From: Zunongwangia atlantica 22II14-10F7
Lineage (GTDB): Bacteria > Bacteroidota > Bacteroidia > Flavobacteriales > Flavobacteriaceae
DNA length: 64,000 bases
Assembly: GCF_002094855.1 (NCBI RefSeq)
Contig: NZ_ARYN01000014.1
Span: forward strand, 1-64,000
Direction of reading: 5' to 3'
The position numbers and the translations under genes were made by a program. Positions 44,061 through 52,770 of the stretch are shown one piece after another. The notes below the pieces were generated by a model. That model was not told the DNA's origin. It did not search any database and saw only the letters and a program-made list of their open reading frames with translations. How positions within the stretch are numbered: position 1 is the stretch's first letter; each line of letters begins with the position of its first letter.

Positions 44061-44426
44061 ATGGCACACGATAGTACAGCACATCAGCACGAATCAAGTA
44101 CAAAAAGAATCTGGCAGGTTTTCGGGATTCTTTCAGTAGTAACCATTGTAGAAGTGATATTAGGGATTTTTAGACCTCCTTTTTTAACTGAAACTTCTAT
44201 AGTGGGTATGCACTTGCTAAACTGGATATTTATTATCCTTACACTATATAAAGCATATTATATCGCCTGGGCTTTTATGCACATGGAACACGAAACCAAA
44301 GGTCTTCGTAGAGCCGTTGTATGGTCTGGAGTATTTTTGGCAATCTATTTAATCTTTATCTTACTTACAGAGGGAGATTATATTTACGAGGTTTATAAAA
44401 ACGGGTATATCGCCTGGGATTTTTAA
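44061..44426 (+). CDS. Cytochrome c oxidase subunit IV family protein
   Basis: 121 residues with three helices (about 15-35, 48-73 and 86-106). The pattern TIVEVILGI...IVGMHLLNWIFIILTLYKAYYIAWAFMHM is typical of the CyoD/COX4-pro family, including the conserved F-M-H-M-x-H. Subunit IV stabilises the oxidase and is small and membrane-embedded. It ends the structural part of the cluster and a terminator-like hairpin follows at 44452. Confidence 0.9.
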   Translation: MAHDSTAHQHESSTKRIWQVFGILSVVTIVEVILGIFRPPFLTETSIVGMHLLNWIFIILTLYKAYYIAWAFMHMEHETKGLRRAVVWSGVFLAIYLIFILLTEGDYIYEVYKNGYIAWDF

Positions 44427-44451
44427 GTCTTACAAAAGTTAAAAGATTAAG

Positions 44452-44480
44452 AAAAGGCGGTTTTGTTAAACCGTCTTTTT
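44452..44480 (+). terminator. Intrinsic terminator after the subunit IV gene
   Basis: GGCGGTTT (44456-44463) pairs with AAACCGTC (44468-44475), with one G-T pair, around TGTT; flanking A and T runs extend the stem. A T run follows. It overlaps the -7 box of the next gene at 44480. Confidence 0.7.
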
Positions 44481-44487
44481 ATTTTTG
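44480..44487 (+). promoter_or_regulatory. -7 box for the SCO-like gene group
   Basis: TATTTTTG matches TAnnTTTG, 23 bases before the ATG at 44511, and begins within the T run of the preceding terminator. Confidence 0.5.
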
Positions 44488-44510
44488 TACTCCTTTTCTG
44501 AATAGGTGTT

Positions 44511-45155
44511 ATGAAGAAATTTTTTGTACTCACAGTACTTTTTGCATTGCCAATTGTTGCTTATCTTTTTTTTGCATCAGGTAAAAATAATTTTGCCAGA
44601 CTACCAATATTAACTGAGGATGTTACTGAAATATCCAGCCTTTCCAGTTACGACCAAGAACCTGTTTATCTTCAGGATCATATTAGTGTTATTGCTTTCT
44701 TCGGTGAAAATCTTGAAAATCTTAAAGGGAACACCTTCAATCTTGATAAAAAAATCCTGGAAAAATATTACGGATTCGATGATTTTCAATTTGTAATAAT
44801 ACTTCCTGAAACCGCCAGAGAAAACGCTGCTGATTTCGCAAAGGAGTTTGAAGGAATTACCAATGCTCACGAATGGAAATTTGTATTTGGATCGCCAAAT
44901 GAGATTCAAAATGTATTTAAAAGTTTAAATAGTCCTTATCAATTATCAGATGAAAGTTATACTCCGTATGTTTTTATTGTTGATAAATCAAGAAATCTTA
45001 GAGGGAGAGATGACGATGATGAAGGAAGTTTGTTTGGTTATGATTCGCGCGATATAGCAGAACTTACCAATAAAATGAATGATGATGTTAAGGTGATTTT
45101 GGCTGAATATAGGTTGGCTTTAAAGAAAAATAACGCTGGCAGAAAAAATAATTAA
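44511..45155 (+). CDS. Cysteine-free, thioredoxin-fold protein beside SCO
   Basis: 214 residues. A hydrophobic N-terminal helix (4-22) should anchor it in the inner membrane. The rest looks like a thioredoxin/SCO fold: ISVIAFFGENLENLKGN sits where a redox protein would have its CxxxC, and YTPYVFIVDKSRNLRGR matches the later SCO strand where the His ligand usually precedes. The protein has no cysteine at all, so it can neither bind copper by CxxxC nor do disulfide chemistry. It starts 24 bp before the true SCO gene. I do not recognise a named family. A chaperone or scaffolding role in oxidase assembly is an inference. Confidence 0.72.
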   Translation: MKKFFVLTVLFALPIVAYLFFASGKNNFARLPILTEDVTEISSLSSYDQEPVYLQDHISVIAFFGENLENLKGNTFNLDKKILEKYYGFDDFQFVIILPETARENAADFAKEFEGITNAHEWKFVFGSPNEIQNVFKSLNSPYQLSDESYTPYVFIVDKSRNLRGRDDDDEGSLFGYDSRDIAELTNKMNDDVKVILAEYRLALKKNNAGRKNN

Positions 45156-45179
45156 ACAGAATTTAGAATTTCAATAGTA

Positions 45180-45920
45180 ATGAAAAAGAAGTATTCATAT
45201 GCAGGTTTAGCTGTTATCATTATAATTTTTGGGATTATAGTGATGCCTAAGATTGTAGATCGAATGAATAATGGAGAAGTTGTGGAAGGTGATCGTCTTA
45301 ATAAAGAAGGTTCTAAAAGACCTGCAAAAGAATCTCCAGAAGTTGGTTACTTAGAATTAAACGGTAAAAAAAGAAAAGCGCCAGAGTTTGAATTTATAGA
45401 TCAGCACGGCGATACCATTACTAATAAGGATTATTTGGGTAAAGTTTATGTTGTAGAATTCTTTTTTACTACATGCCCAACAATTTGTCCTATAATGAGC
45501 GAGAATCTTGTGGAGGTTCAGGACGAATTAAAAGAATTTCAGGATGATTTTGGCGTGGCTTCTTTTTCTATAGATCCAGAGCATGATACACCTGAGGTGC
45601 TTGCAGAATATGCAGATCACTACGGAATAACCAATCCCAACTGGCACTTATTAACTGGAGAAAAAGATAAGATTTATGAGCTTGCTAATGCAGGTTTTCA
45701 AACTTATGCTGGCGAAGATCCAGATGTTCAGGGAGGTTTTGTGCATTCAGGAATGTTTGCTTTAATTGATAAGGATGGATATATTCGCTCAAGAAAAGAT
45801 AAATTTGGTAATCCTTTGATTTATTATAGAGGATTTGTGAAGAGAAATAAATCGGTTTTAGATGGTGAAGAAGAGCCTCAAATCGATATGTTAATTGAGG
45901 ATATTAAGACGTTGTTGTGA
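45180..45920 (+). CDS. SCO1/SenC-type copper chaperone for cytochrome oxidase
   Basis: 246 residues. N-terminal anchor helix (7-24), then a thioredoxin fold. Copper ligands are visible: C99 and C103 (FTTCPTICPIM) and H189 (GGFVHSGMFALI). SCO proteins deliver copper to, or reduce the cysteines of, the CuA site in CoxB. It follows the cysteine-free relative by 24 bp and overlaps the DUF420 gene by 4 bp. This fits an assembly operon serving the oxidase encoded here and at 20809-23702. Confidence 0.94.
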   Translation: MKKKYSYAGLAVIIIIFGIIVMPKIVDRMNNGEVVEGDRLNKEGSKRPAKESPEVGYLELNGKKRKAPEFEFIDQHGDTITNKDYLGKVYVVEFFFTTCPTICPIMSENLVEVQDELKEFQDDFGVASFSIDPEHDTPEVLAEYADHYGITNPNWHLLTGEKDKIYELANAGFQTYAGEDPDVQGGFVHSGMFALIDKDGYIRSRKDKFGNPLIYYRGFVKRNKSVLDGEEEPQIDMLIEDIKTLL

Positions 45921-46456
45921 AAAAAACATTAACAAAATTAGATAAAATCGCCATTCCGGTGATTATTGCACTATCGATACTGGTGCCGATTGTGGTATTA
46001 ATTTTAATGAATTTGCCAGAGCGATATAATCTTTTGGGTGCCAAATCTGGTACATTTCCATTATTTCATGCGGTACTTAATGGTTCTACAGCCGTACTGC
46101 TTTTAATGGGGTATTTCTTTATGAAAATAAAGGAATATAAATTACACAGAAATGTAATGATTACAGCTTTTGCCTTATCTGCTGTTTTCTTAGTGAGTTA
46201 TGTTATTTCTAAAATAAGTAATGCCCCGGTTCATTATGAAGGCGAAGGATTGCTTAGGTATATGTATTTTTTCATTTTAATTTCACACATAGCGCTATCA
46301 GCGATCATTATTCCGTTAGTTTTATTTACAATGTACCGTGGTTTAACAGGAGAATATGTAAAGCATGCTAAAATAGCAAGATGGACGTTCCCTATCTGGT
46401 TATATGTGGCGATAACAGGTGTTTTGGTGTACATTTTTATGTATCCATATTATTAA
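45917..46456 (+). CDS. DUF420 membrane protein, probable oxidase assembly factor
   Basis: 179 residues, with five helices. Conserved family histidines are present in FHAVLNGSTAVLLLMGYFFM, EYKLHRNVM, ISHIALSAIIIP and YVKHAKIARWTFPIWLY. DUF420 includes YozB of Bacillus and, as I recall, CtaM of Staphylococcus aureus, which is required for haem-copper oxidase function. The gene start overlaps the SCO stop by 4 bp (GTGA), a coupled arrangement. The exact biochemical role is not established. Confidence 0.88.
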   Translation: MKKTLTKLDKIAIPVIIALSILVPIVVLILMNLPERYNLLGAKSGTFPLFHAVLNGSTAVLLLMGYFFMKIKEYKLHRNVMITAFALSAVFLVSYVISKISNAPVHYEGEGLLRYMYFFILISHIALSAIIIPLVLFTMYRGLTGEYVKHAKIARWTFPIWLYVAITGVLVYIFMYPYY

Positions 46457-46462
46457 AATTGA

Positions 46463-46708
46463 ATGAAAATGAAGAAGATTTTTAATACAAAGACGATATT
46501 CGTTGTTTTGGTGTTACTTTTTTTACCAATGTTTGCAGAGGCGCAATGTGCCATGTGTAGAGCTGTGTTAGAAAGTGAATCTTCTCAAAATGCTGCGGAA
46601 GGAATTAATGATGGGATACTTTATTTAATGGTTTTTCCTTATCTACTTGTAGGTGGTCTTGGATATTATATTTACCGTTCTTACCGAAAGAAAAAATACG
46701 AAGCTTAA
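46463..46708 (+). CDS. Mini-protein with exported CxxC motif, last gene of the oxidase assembly cluster
   Basis: 81 residues. Signal peptide or anchor at 9-27 (FVVLVLLFLPMFAEA). Immediately after the likely cleavage site is QCAMC (28-32), a CxxC in a Cys-Ala-Met-Cys setting with a nearby Met, a copper-thiol type pattern. A second hydrophobic helix (about 52-69) and a basic tail (RKKKYEA) follow. The gene starts 6 bp after the DUF420 gene. Its position and motif suggest a metal-handling or redox helper for the oxidase. The family is not one I can name, so function is inference. Confidence 0.75.
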   Translation: MKMKKIFNTKTIFVVLVLLFLPMFAEAQCAMCRAVLESESSQNAAEGINDGILYLMVFPYLLVGGLGYYIYRSYRKKKYEA

Positions 46709-46775
46709 ATAGCTATATTTAAGAAATTTTTAAATTTTCTGTAACAATTTTGACATTTTATAGTCTTATGGATAT

Positions 46776-46794
46776 AAGCAGATTACCTGCTTTT
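46776..46794 (+). terminator. Weak hairpin before the ABC exporter operon
   Basis: AAGCAG (46776-46781) and CTGCTT (46787-46792) form a 6-bp stem around ATTAC, followed by only TT. It lies 68 bases after the mini-protein stop and 20 bases before the next ATG. It could end the upstream unit or be chance. Confidence 0.3.
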
Positions 46795-46813
46795 AACCAT
46801 CAGTCAAAATGTT

Positions 46814-47515
46814 ATGATCACAATTAAAGATTTACACAAATCTTACAAAACCGGGAATAATTCTCTTCATGTCTTAAAAGGAATAAACTTTAATGTTGCT
46901 GAAGGTGAACTTGTCTCTATAATGGGGTCTTCAGGATCAGGGAAATCTACACTTCTTAATATTTTAGGAATGTTAGATGAAGCTGATACTGGTTCTTACA
47001 CGCTTGATGGTGTAGCAATTAAAAATCTAAATGAAAAGATTGCTGCGCGCTACCGTAACAAATTCCTAGGTTTTATATTTCAGTCATTCAATCTTATTAA
47101 TTATAAAAGTGCGCTCGATAATGTTGCTTTGCCTCTTTATTATCAGGGGATGAAGCGCAGTGAGCGTATGGATAGAGCTGAAGCTTATTTAGAAAAAGTT
47201 GGCCTTGCACAATGGATGGATCATTTGCCAAATCAACTTTCTGGAGGCCAAAAGCAACGTGTAGCTATTGCTCGCGCTTTAGCATCAGATCCAAAAGTAC
47301 TACTTGCCGATGAGCCAACTGGAGCTTTAGATACAAAAACTTCTTACGAGGTTATGGATCTAATCCAACAAATTAATGATGAAGGAAGAACCATTCTTAT
47401 CGTTACCCACGAGCCAGATATTGCGCAAATGACCAAACGAATCGTAAACCTGAAAGACGGTTTAATTATCGACGATACTAAAGTTAATCAGGTAAGAGCT
47501 TTACAAAATGTTTGA
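46814..47515 (+). CDS. ABC transporter ATPase (MacB/LolD type)
   Basis: 233 residues. Walker [12 protein letters not shown]-loop FIFQSFNLI, signature [15 protein letters not shown], Walker [13 protein letters not shown] and switch His (IVTHEPD) are all present, so the ATPase should be active. The close match to MacB/LolD ATPases, and the FtsX-type permeases that follow, indicate a tripartite mechanotransmission exporter rather than an importer. It overlaps the first permease gene by 8 bp. The substrate is unknown. Confidence 0.93.
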   Translation: MITIKDLHKSYKTGNNSLHVLKGINFNVAEGELVSIMGSSGSGKSTLLNILGMLDEADTGSYTLDGVAIKNLNEKIAARYRNKFLGFIFQSFNLINYKSALDNVALPLYYQGMKRSERMDRAEAYLEKVGLAQWMDHLPNQLSGGQKQRVAIARALASDPKVLLADEPTGALDTKTSYEVMDLIQQINDEGRTILIVTHEPDIAQMTKRIVNLKDGLIIDDTKVNQVRALQNV

Positions 47516-48755
47516 TCTTGAACGTTGGCAGGAAATTTTTGAAACTATCAGCAAAAATAAACTGCGTACATTTTTAACGGGGCTTTCAGTGGCCTCCGGT
47601 ATTTTTATCCTGGTTATCCTACTTGGTATTGGCGAGGGAATGAAGAATGGGATAGAAAGAGAGTTTCAGGGTGATGCTGCAAATGCCATTTTTGTGTATC
47701 CTGGAGTAACAACTAAAGAATATAAAGGCTTAAACCCTGGTCGTAGAATTCAGTTGAAAAACGACGATTTTGAGTATACTTCCGCAGAAAATAAATCGGA
47801 ATTAGAATTTAAATCTGCAGTATTTAGAATTTTTGGTGGCATGGTCACTTTTGAAAATGAATCTGGTTCTTATAGGGTAGAAGGTGTCTATCCAGATTAT
47901 CAATTCTTAGAAAATAGTAGTATGGTTTCTGGCCGATTTCTAAATAATAGAGACGTTGAAGAATCTACTAAAATTGTAGTGCTTGGAAATCGCGTTAAGA
48001 TGGATTTGTTTAAAGATTCTAATGATGTGCTTGGTAAATATGTAGAGATTTCGGGAATAAAATTTAAAGTGGTTGGTGTTTATACAGATCCGGGAGGAGA
48101 GCGTGAAGAAAGTCGTGTTTTTGTGCCAATTACCACAGCTCAAAAAGTTTTTAGTGGTGGGAACGATATTAATTCGCTTAGTTATACGCTTAAAGCCAAA
48201 GAGACATACGAGGAAGCACTAGCAGCTTCTAATAACTTTACCAGTAAACTTGAAACTTATCTAAAAGGTAAACATACCATAGCACCAAGTGATAATAGCG
48301 CCATTTATATTAATAATATGCTTGAAAATACCAAGCGATTCTACGATCTTATAGGGATGATAAAAATGTTCTTTTGGGGAGTTGGGATTTGTACGATCAT
48401 CGCTGGTGTTGTAGGGGTAAGTAATATTATGCTGATTATTGTAAAAGAGCGTACCCGGGAAATTGGCGTTAGAAAAGCATTGGGTGCACAACCACTTTCC
48501 ATAATTGGGATGGTGCTGCACGAATCGATATTCGTGACTTCTTTTGCAGGTTTAACAGGATTGATAATGGGATTAGTGCTTTTGGATTTTGTTGGTCCAA
48601 TGATTCAAACCGATTTTATTTATAATCCTACGGTGAATTTTAATGTCGCTCTATCTACTGTAGTTATTTTAATAGTTGCCGGTGCGGTGGCTGGATTTTT
48701 CCCTGCATATCGGGCAGCAAGAATTAAACCAATTATAGCATTAAGAGACGAGTAA
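47508..48755 (+). CDS. ABC transporter permease 1 (MacB_PCD/FtsX)
   Basis: 415 residues with the four-helix FtsX topology: a first helix near residues 18-42 (LRTFLTGLSVASGIFILVIL), a large periplasmic MacB_PCD domain (about 50-270), then three helices containing GVSNIMLIIVKERTREIGVRKALGA, the coupling-helix signature. It overlaps the ATPase gene by 8 bp. MacB-type permeases pump substrate from the periplasm through an adaptor and TolC. A second, similar permease follows 12 bp later, so the pair probably forms a heterodimer. Confidence 0.92.
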   Translation: MFDLERWQEIFETISKNKLRTFLTGLSVASGIFILVILLGIGEGMKNGIEREFQGDAANAIFVYPGVTTKEYKGLNPGRRIQLKNDDFEYTSAENKSELEFKSAVFRIFGGMVTFENESGSYRVEGVYPDYQFLENSSMVSGRFLNNRDVEESTKIVVLGNRVKMDLFKDSNDVLGKYVEISGIKFKVVGVYTDPGGEREESRVFVPITTAQKVFSGGNDINSLSYTLKAKETYEEALAASNNFTSKLETYLKGKHTIAPSDNSAIYINNMLENTKRFYDLIGMIKMFFWGVGICTIIAGVVGVSNIMLIIVKERTREIGVRKALGAQPLSIIGMVLHESIFVTSFAGLTGLIMGLVLLDFVGPMIQTDFIYNPTVNFNVALSTVVILIVAGAVAGFFPAYRAARIKPIIALRDE

Positions 48756-48767
48756 AAACAATAAATC

Positions 48768-50030
48768 ATGTTTAGTAGAGATCGCTGGGACGAAATTATA
48801 GAAGCCCTAACCGCAAATTGGTTTAGAACACTGCTTACTGCTTTTGGGGTTTTATGGGGTGTTTTTATCCTGGTTATTCTATTAGCTGCAGGAAAAGGAC
48901 TTGAAAACGGAGTTAAGCAAGGCTTTAGTGGAATGGCTACTAATTCTATGTTTATGTGGTCGCAGACCATTTCTAAATCTTATAAAGGTTTGCCAAAGGG
49001 AAGAAATTATAATTTCAAATTAGGAGATGTAGAAGCCATAAAAGAAACTGTTCCCGGCCTGGAAATTGTTTCGCCAAGAAATCAACTTGGTGGTTTTGGC
49101 GGAGCTAATAATGTGGTTAGAGGTTTAAATAGTGGTGCTTATAATGTGTATGGAGATTATCCTGAAATTATACGGCAACAACCTATGGATATTACTTCTG
49201 GTAGGTTTATCAACTATTCAGATATCGAGCAAAAGCGAAAAGTAGCTATTATCGGGGAAGGTGTAAAAGCTGGATTGTATGAGATAGATGAAGAGGTTTT
49301 GGGAACTTATATCAAGATTAATGGTGTTAATTTTATGGTTGTGGGAACCTATAAGAAAAAAGGAAGTGGCGGAAATGTAGAAGAACAGCAAAAAGAAATA
49401 TTTGTGCCTTTTACTGCATACTCACAAGCTTTTAATATGGGAGATGTAGTAGGATGGATGGCGATCACTGCAAACGATGATCATTCTATAACCGAGCTTA
49501 AAAATAGCGTTTTTGATGTTATAAAAACCAGGCATAGCATTCATCCAGAAGATGATCGTGCAGTTGGAAATTTTGATCTTTACGAAGAATATAGCCGAAT
49601 TAACGGTTTGTTTATAGCGCTACGCTTAGTGGCCTATTTTGTTGGTACGCTGGTATTGCTTTCAGGAATTATTGGAATTAGTAATATTATGCTCATTGTA
49701 GTGAAAGAAAGAACAAATGAAATAGGTGTTCGTCGTGCTTTAGGAGCAAGCCCCTGGAGCATACGTGGTCAAATTTTATTAGAATCGATCTTTTTAACTA
49801 TTGTTTCCGGGATGGCAGGAATTATTCTTTCAACGCTTGTAATCTATGTGATCAATACATTATTAGATGGAATGGATACTTCAGAAATGATGTTTCTAAA
49901 TCCAACAGTAAATATCGGGGTGGTATTAATTGCCTTAGCTATCCTTGTAATTTCAGGATTACTGGCAGGATTAATTCCGGCGCAAAATGCAATAAAAATT
50001 AAACCTGTAGACGCTTTAAGAACAGAATAA
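48768..50030 (+). CDS. ABC transporter permease 2 (MacB_PCD/FtsX)
   Basis: 420 residues, the same architecture as its neighbour: an N-terminal helix (WFRTLLTAFGVLWGVFILVIL), the periplasmic domain and the signature GISNIMLIVVKERTNEIGVRRALGASPWSI. The two permeases are similar but clearly diverged, which argues for an obligate heterodimer rather than a recent duplication. The adaptor gene follows after 34 bp. Confidence 0.92.
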   Translation: MFSRDRWDEIIEALTANWFRTLLTAFGVLWGVFILVILLAAGKGLENGVKQGFSGMATNSMFMWSQTISKSYKGLPKGRNYNFKLGDVEAIKETVPGLEIVSPRNQLGGFGGANNVVRGLNSGAYNVYGDYPEIIRQQPMDITSGRFINYSDIEQKRKVAIIGEGVKAGLYEIDEEVLGTYIKINGVNFMVVGTYKKKGSGGNVEEQQKEIFVPFTAYSQAFNMGDVVGWMAITANDDHSITELKNSVFDVIKTRHSIHPEDDRAVGNFDLYEEYSRINGLFIALRLVAYFVGTLVLLSGIIGISNIMLIVVKERTNEIGVRRALGASPWSIRGQILLESIFLTIVSGMAGIILSTLVIYVINTLLDGMDTSEMMFLNPTVNIGVVLIALAILVISGLLAGLIPAQNAIKIKPVDALRTE

Positions 50031-50064
50031 CAATTTTAGAACATAGAATAAACACAATCGAAAA

Positions 50065-51183
50065 ATGAAAAGAACAGTTACCATCGTTATTTTAGCCGTA
50101 ATCTTTATTGGCTTTTTGGGTTCGCTGTATTATTACTTTCAAAAAGGACAGCAAGATCCTGTGGTTTATCAAGCCGAACAGCCTTCTGTACAAACCATTA
50201 CTAAAAATACAGTAGCCACCGGAAATATCGTTCCGCTAGAAGAGATCTTAATTAAACCTAATATTAGCGGAATTATAGATGAAATTTATGTTGAAGCGGG
50301 AGAATCTGTAGAAGCAGGTGATCTAATCGCAAGGATTCGAGTGATCCCAAATGTTACTTCTTTGCAAAGTGCGAAAGATGCTGTGGCTACGGCTAAGATC
50401 AATTTAGATAATCAAAAAAAAATATTCGATCGCCAAAAATCATTATTCGATAAAGGTGTGATTTCGGCTAACGATTATGATAATGCTGAAGTTGCCTATC
50501 AAAGAGCTGAGCAAAATTATAAATCTGCACAGCAAAATTTTGAGATCGTTAAAACCGGTACAACAAGCGGTATTGGTAGTGCGGCGAACACATTAATAAG
50601 AAGTACTGTAACCGGGATGGTGTTAGACGTTCCTGTGAAAACCGGAAACCAGGTGATCGAATCCAATAACTTTAACGACGGAACTACGCTAGCTACTCTT
50701 GCCGATGTAGATAAGATGATTTTTGAAGGAAAAGTAGACGAAAGTGAGGTTGGTAAAATTAAAGAGGGTTTACCGCTTGAAGTAACTGTTGGTGCCATCG
50801 AGAATAAAACATTTGATGCGGTTCTAGATTATATCGCACCAAAAGGTGTTGAAGAAAACGGAGCGATTCAGTTTGAAATAAAGGGGACTTTAGATAAAGC
50901 AGAAGCTACTTTTATAAGAGCGGGACTTAGTGCAAATGCTTCGATCATTTTGGCAAAGGCTGAAGATGTGTTGTCAATCAAAGAAGCTTTAGTGCAATTT
51001 GACAGCGATACGCAGCAGCCTTTCGTAGAAATAGAGACTGCAGATCAACAATTTGAGCGTAGAGATGTAGAGTTGGGGGTGAGCGATGGGATTCATGTAG
51101 AAATCAAAAAAGGCATCGCTAAAGACGATAAAATTAAGGTGTGGAATCAGCTAAAACCAGCTCAAAATTATGCTGCAAATTAA
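50065..51183 (+). CDS. Periplasmic adaptor (HlyD/MacA family), first copy
   Basis: 372 residues with an N-terminal anchor helix (about 5-26). The lipoyl half-motifs (IKPNISGIIDEIYVEAGESV and STVTGMVLDVPVKTG) flank an alpha-hairpin (about 95-165) with coiled-coil heptads. A beta-barrel and membrane-proximal domain complete the fold. The adaptor bridges the ABC permeases to the outer-membrane TolC protein encoded next. A second adaptor gene lies on the far side of tolC. Confidence 0.92.
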   Translation: MKRTVTIVILAVIFIGFLGSLYYYFQKGQQDPVVYQAEQPSVQTITKNTVATGNIVPLEEILIKPNISGIIDEIYVEAGESVEAGDLIARIRVIPNVTSLQSAKDAVATAKINLDNQKKIFDRQKSLFDKGVISANDYDNAEVAYQRAEQNYKSAQQNFEIVKTGTTSGIGSAANTLIRSTVTGMVLDVPVKTGNQVIESNNFNDGTTLATLADVDKMIFEGKVDESEVGKIKEGLPLEVTVGAIENKTFDAVLDYIAPKGVEENGAIQFEIKGTLDKAEATFIRAGLSANASIILAKAEDVLSIKEALVQFDSDTQQPFVEIETADQQFERRDVELGVSDGIHVEIKKGIAKDDKIKVWNQLKPAQNYAAN

Positions 51184-51244
51184 TTTTTTACAGTTTTTGT
51201 AACAACTCAACTTTTTGTTAGACATATCCATTACAATATACATT

Positions 51245-52687
51245 ATGAAGAAATTTAGCTTTTTTACCATTTTACTTTTAGTTGGGTTCATCGCCAACGC
51301 ACAGGAGAAAAAATGGACTTTGCAGGAATGTGTGGAGTATGCCTTAGAGCATAACATCTCTGTTAAACAATCTGAACTTGATGTAGAGGCAGCCGAGATT
51401 GATAAGAAAGATGCAATTGGTAATCTTTTACCGGGAATAAATGGTAATGCCAGCAATTCCTGGAACACTGGTTTAACTCAAAATGTTACTACCGGTGTAC
51501 TTCAAAATCAAACTACAAGAAACTTCTCTGCGGGAGTTACTGCCAGTGTAACTTTATTTGACGGATTAAGAAATTACAAGCAACTACAACAAGCAAAAAT
51601 GTCTAAGCTTGCAGCGCAGTACTCTTTAGATAAGATGGAAGACGACATTACGCTTGCTGTGGCAAATTCTTATTTACAAGTGCTTTTTGCGAAACAGGAG
51701 CTAGAAGTTTTAAAATCGCAAAACGATGTAACCATAGAGCAAATGGACCGCACGCAACAATTAGTGGATGCAGGTTCATTGCCAAAAGGTGATCTTTTAG
51801 AGATTCAGGCTACCAATGCAGATGAAAGACAACGAATAATTATTGCGCAAAATAATATCAGGATTTCACTTATCAGTTTAGCACAAACTTTATTGATTAA
51901 GGATTACGAAAACTTCGATATTGTAGAAGACGATTATGATATATTCGGAACAGAGATTTTAGATAATTCAGTTTACGATATTATTGAAAGAGCCAAAGAA
52001 GAGCGTTCAGAAATTAGAATTGCTGAAGCTAACAAAGAAATCGCAGAGCAAAATGTAAGTATTGCTCGTGGTGCTTATATGCCAACTTTAGGTGCGTTTG
52101 TAAACTATAACACAAGGGAAACAGGTGCTAACAGGATCGATTATATCAATCCTCCCGGAACTACAATTACAGAAATTGGTTATGTGCAATCTACAGGAGA
52201 AACAGTAGTAACCGAATCCTCTAATCCTGCAGTACCTATTTCGTTACCACCAAGACCTTTTATCGATCAATTATGGTTAAATGATGGTATTTCTTATGGG
52301 TTTCAGTTAAGCGTTCCTGTATTTAATGGTTTTGCTACCAGAAATCAGGTAAAAAGAAGTAAGGTAAATGCGCGTAGAGCAGAATATCAACTAGAGCAGG
52401 CAGAATTAGATTTAGAAGCAAATGTGTATCAGGCTTATGTAGATGCTACAGGTGCTTTTGAAGCTTACGAAGCAGCCTTGGTTGCGGCAGAATCGCAGGA
52501 GAAAGCTTACGAGTATGCAACAGAGCGTTTTGATGTTGGTTTAACCAATGCTTTCGATTTTAGTCAGTCTAAATTACGTTACGAAAATGCTGAAAGAGAG
52601 GTAGTACGTACTAAGTATGATTATATCTTTAAATTAAAAGTACTGGAACTTTATTTTGGTGTTCCGGTTGCTAACTTGAGATTTTAA
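51245..52687 (+). CDS. TolC-family outer-membrane channel
   Basis: 480 residues from the ATG at 51245; an in-frame TTG at 51215 is rejected because the signal peptide starts cleanly at MKKFSFFTILLLVGFIANAQ. The mature protein begins WTLQECVEYALEHNISVKQ, the TolC N-terminal helix, and two outer-membrane efflux repeats (about 25-225 and 265-475) follow, with coiled coils. The end, DYIFKLKVLELYFGVPV, is a typical final helix. It should form the exit duct for the exporter encoded around it. Confidence 0.93.
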   Translation: MKKFSFFTILLLVGFIANAQEKKWTLQECVEYALEHNISVKQSELDVEAAEIDKKDAIGNLLPGINGNASNSWNTGLTQNVTTGVLQNQTTRNFSAGVTASVTLFDGLRNYKQLQQAKMSKLAAQYSLDKMEDDITLAVANSYLQVLFAKQELEVLKSQNDVTIEQMDRTQQLVDAGSLPKGDLLEIQATNADERQRIIIAQNNIRISLISLAQTLLIKDYENFDIVEDDYDIFGTEILDNSVYDIIERAKEERSEIRIAEANKEIAEQNVSIARGAYMPTLGAFVNYNTRETGANRIDYINPPGTTITEIGYVQSTGETVVTESSNPAVPISLPPRPFIDQLWLNDGISYGFQLSVPVFNGFATRNQVKRSKVNARRAEYQLEQAELDLEANVYQAYVDATGAFEAYEAALVAAESQEKAYEYATERFDVGLTNAFDFSQSKLRYENAEREVVRTKYDYIFKLKVLELYFGVPVANLRF

Positions 52688-52770
52688 AAATAGCATTAGC
52701 TGTTTTAAATAAATAAAGCCGAAATAATAATTCGGTGTATAGAAATGATTGCGTTTTAAAAATTTTATAA

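Noticed and set aside
48620-48970. 116-residue antisense frame across the two permease genes
   Set aside because: Covers conserved coding sequence on the other strand and shows no recognisable domain.
52719-52735. Hairpin between tolC and the second adaptor as a terminator
   Set aside because: Only a 5-bp stem (CCGAA/TTCGG) with no T run; too weak to support.
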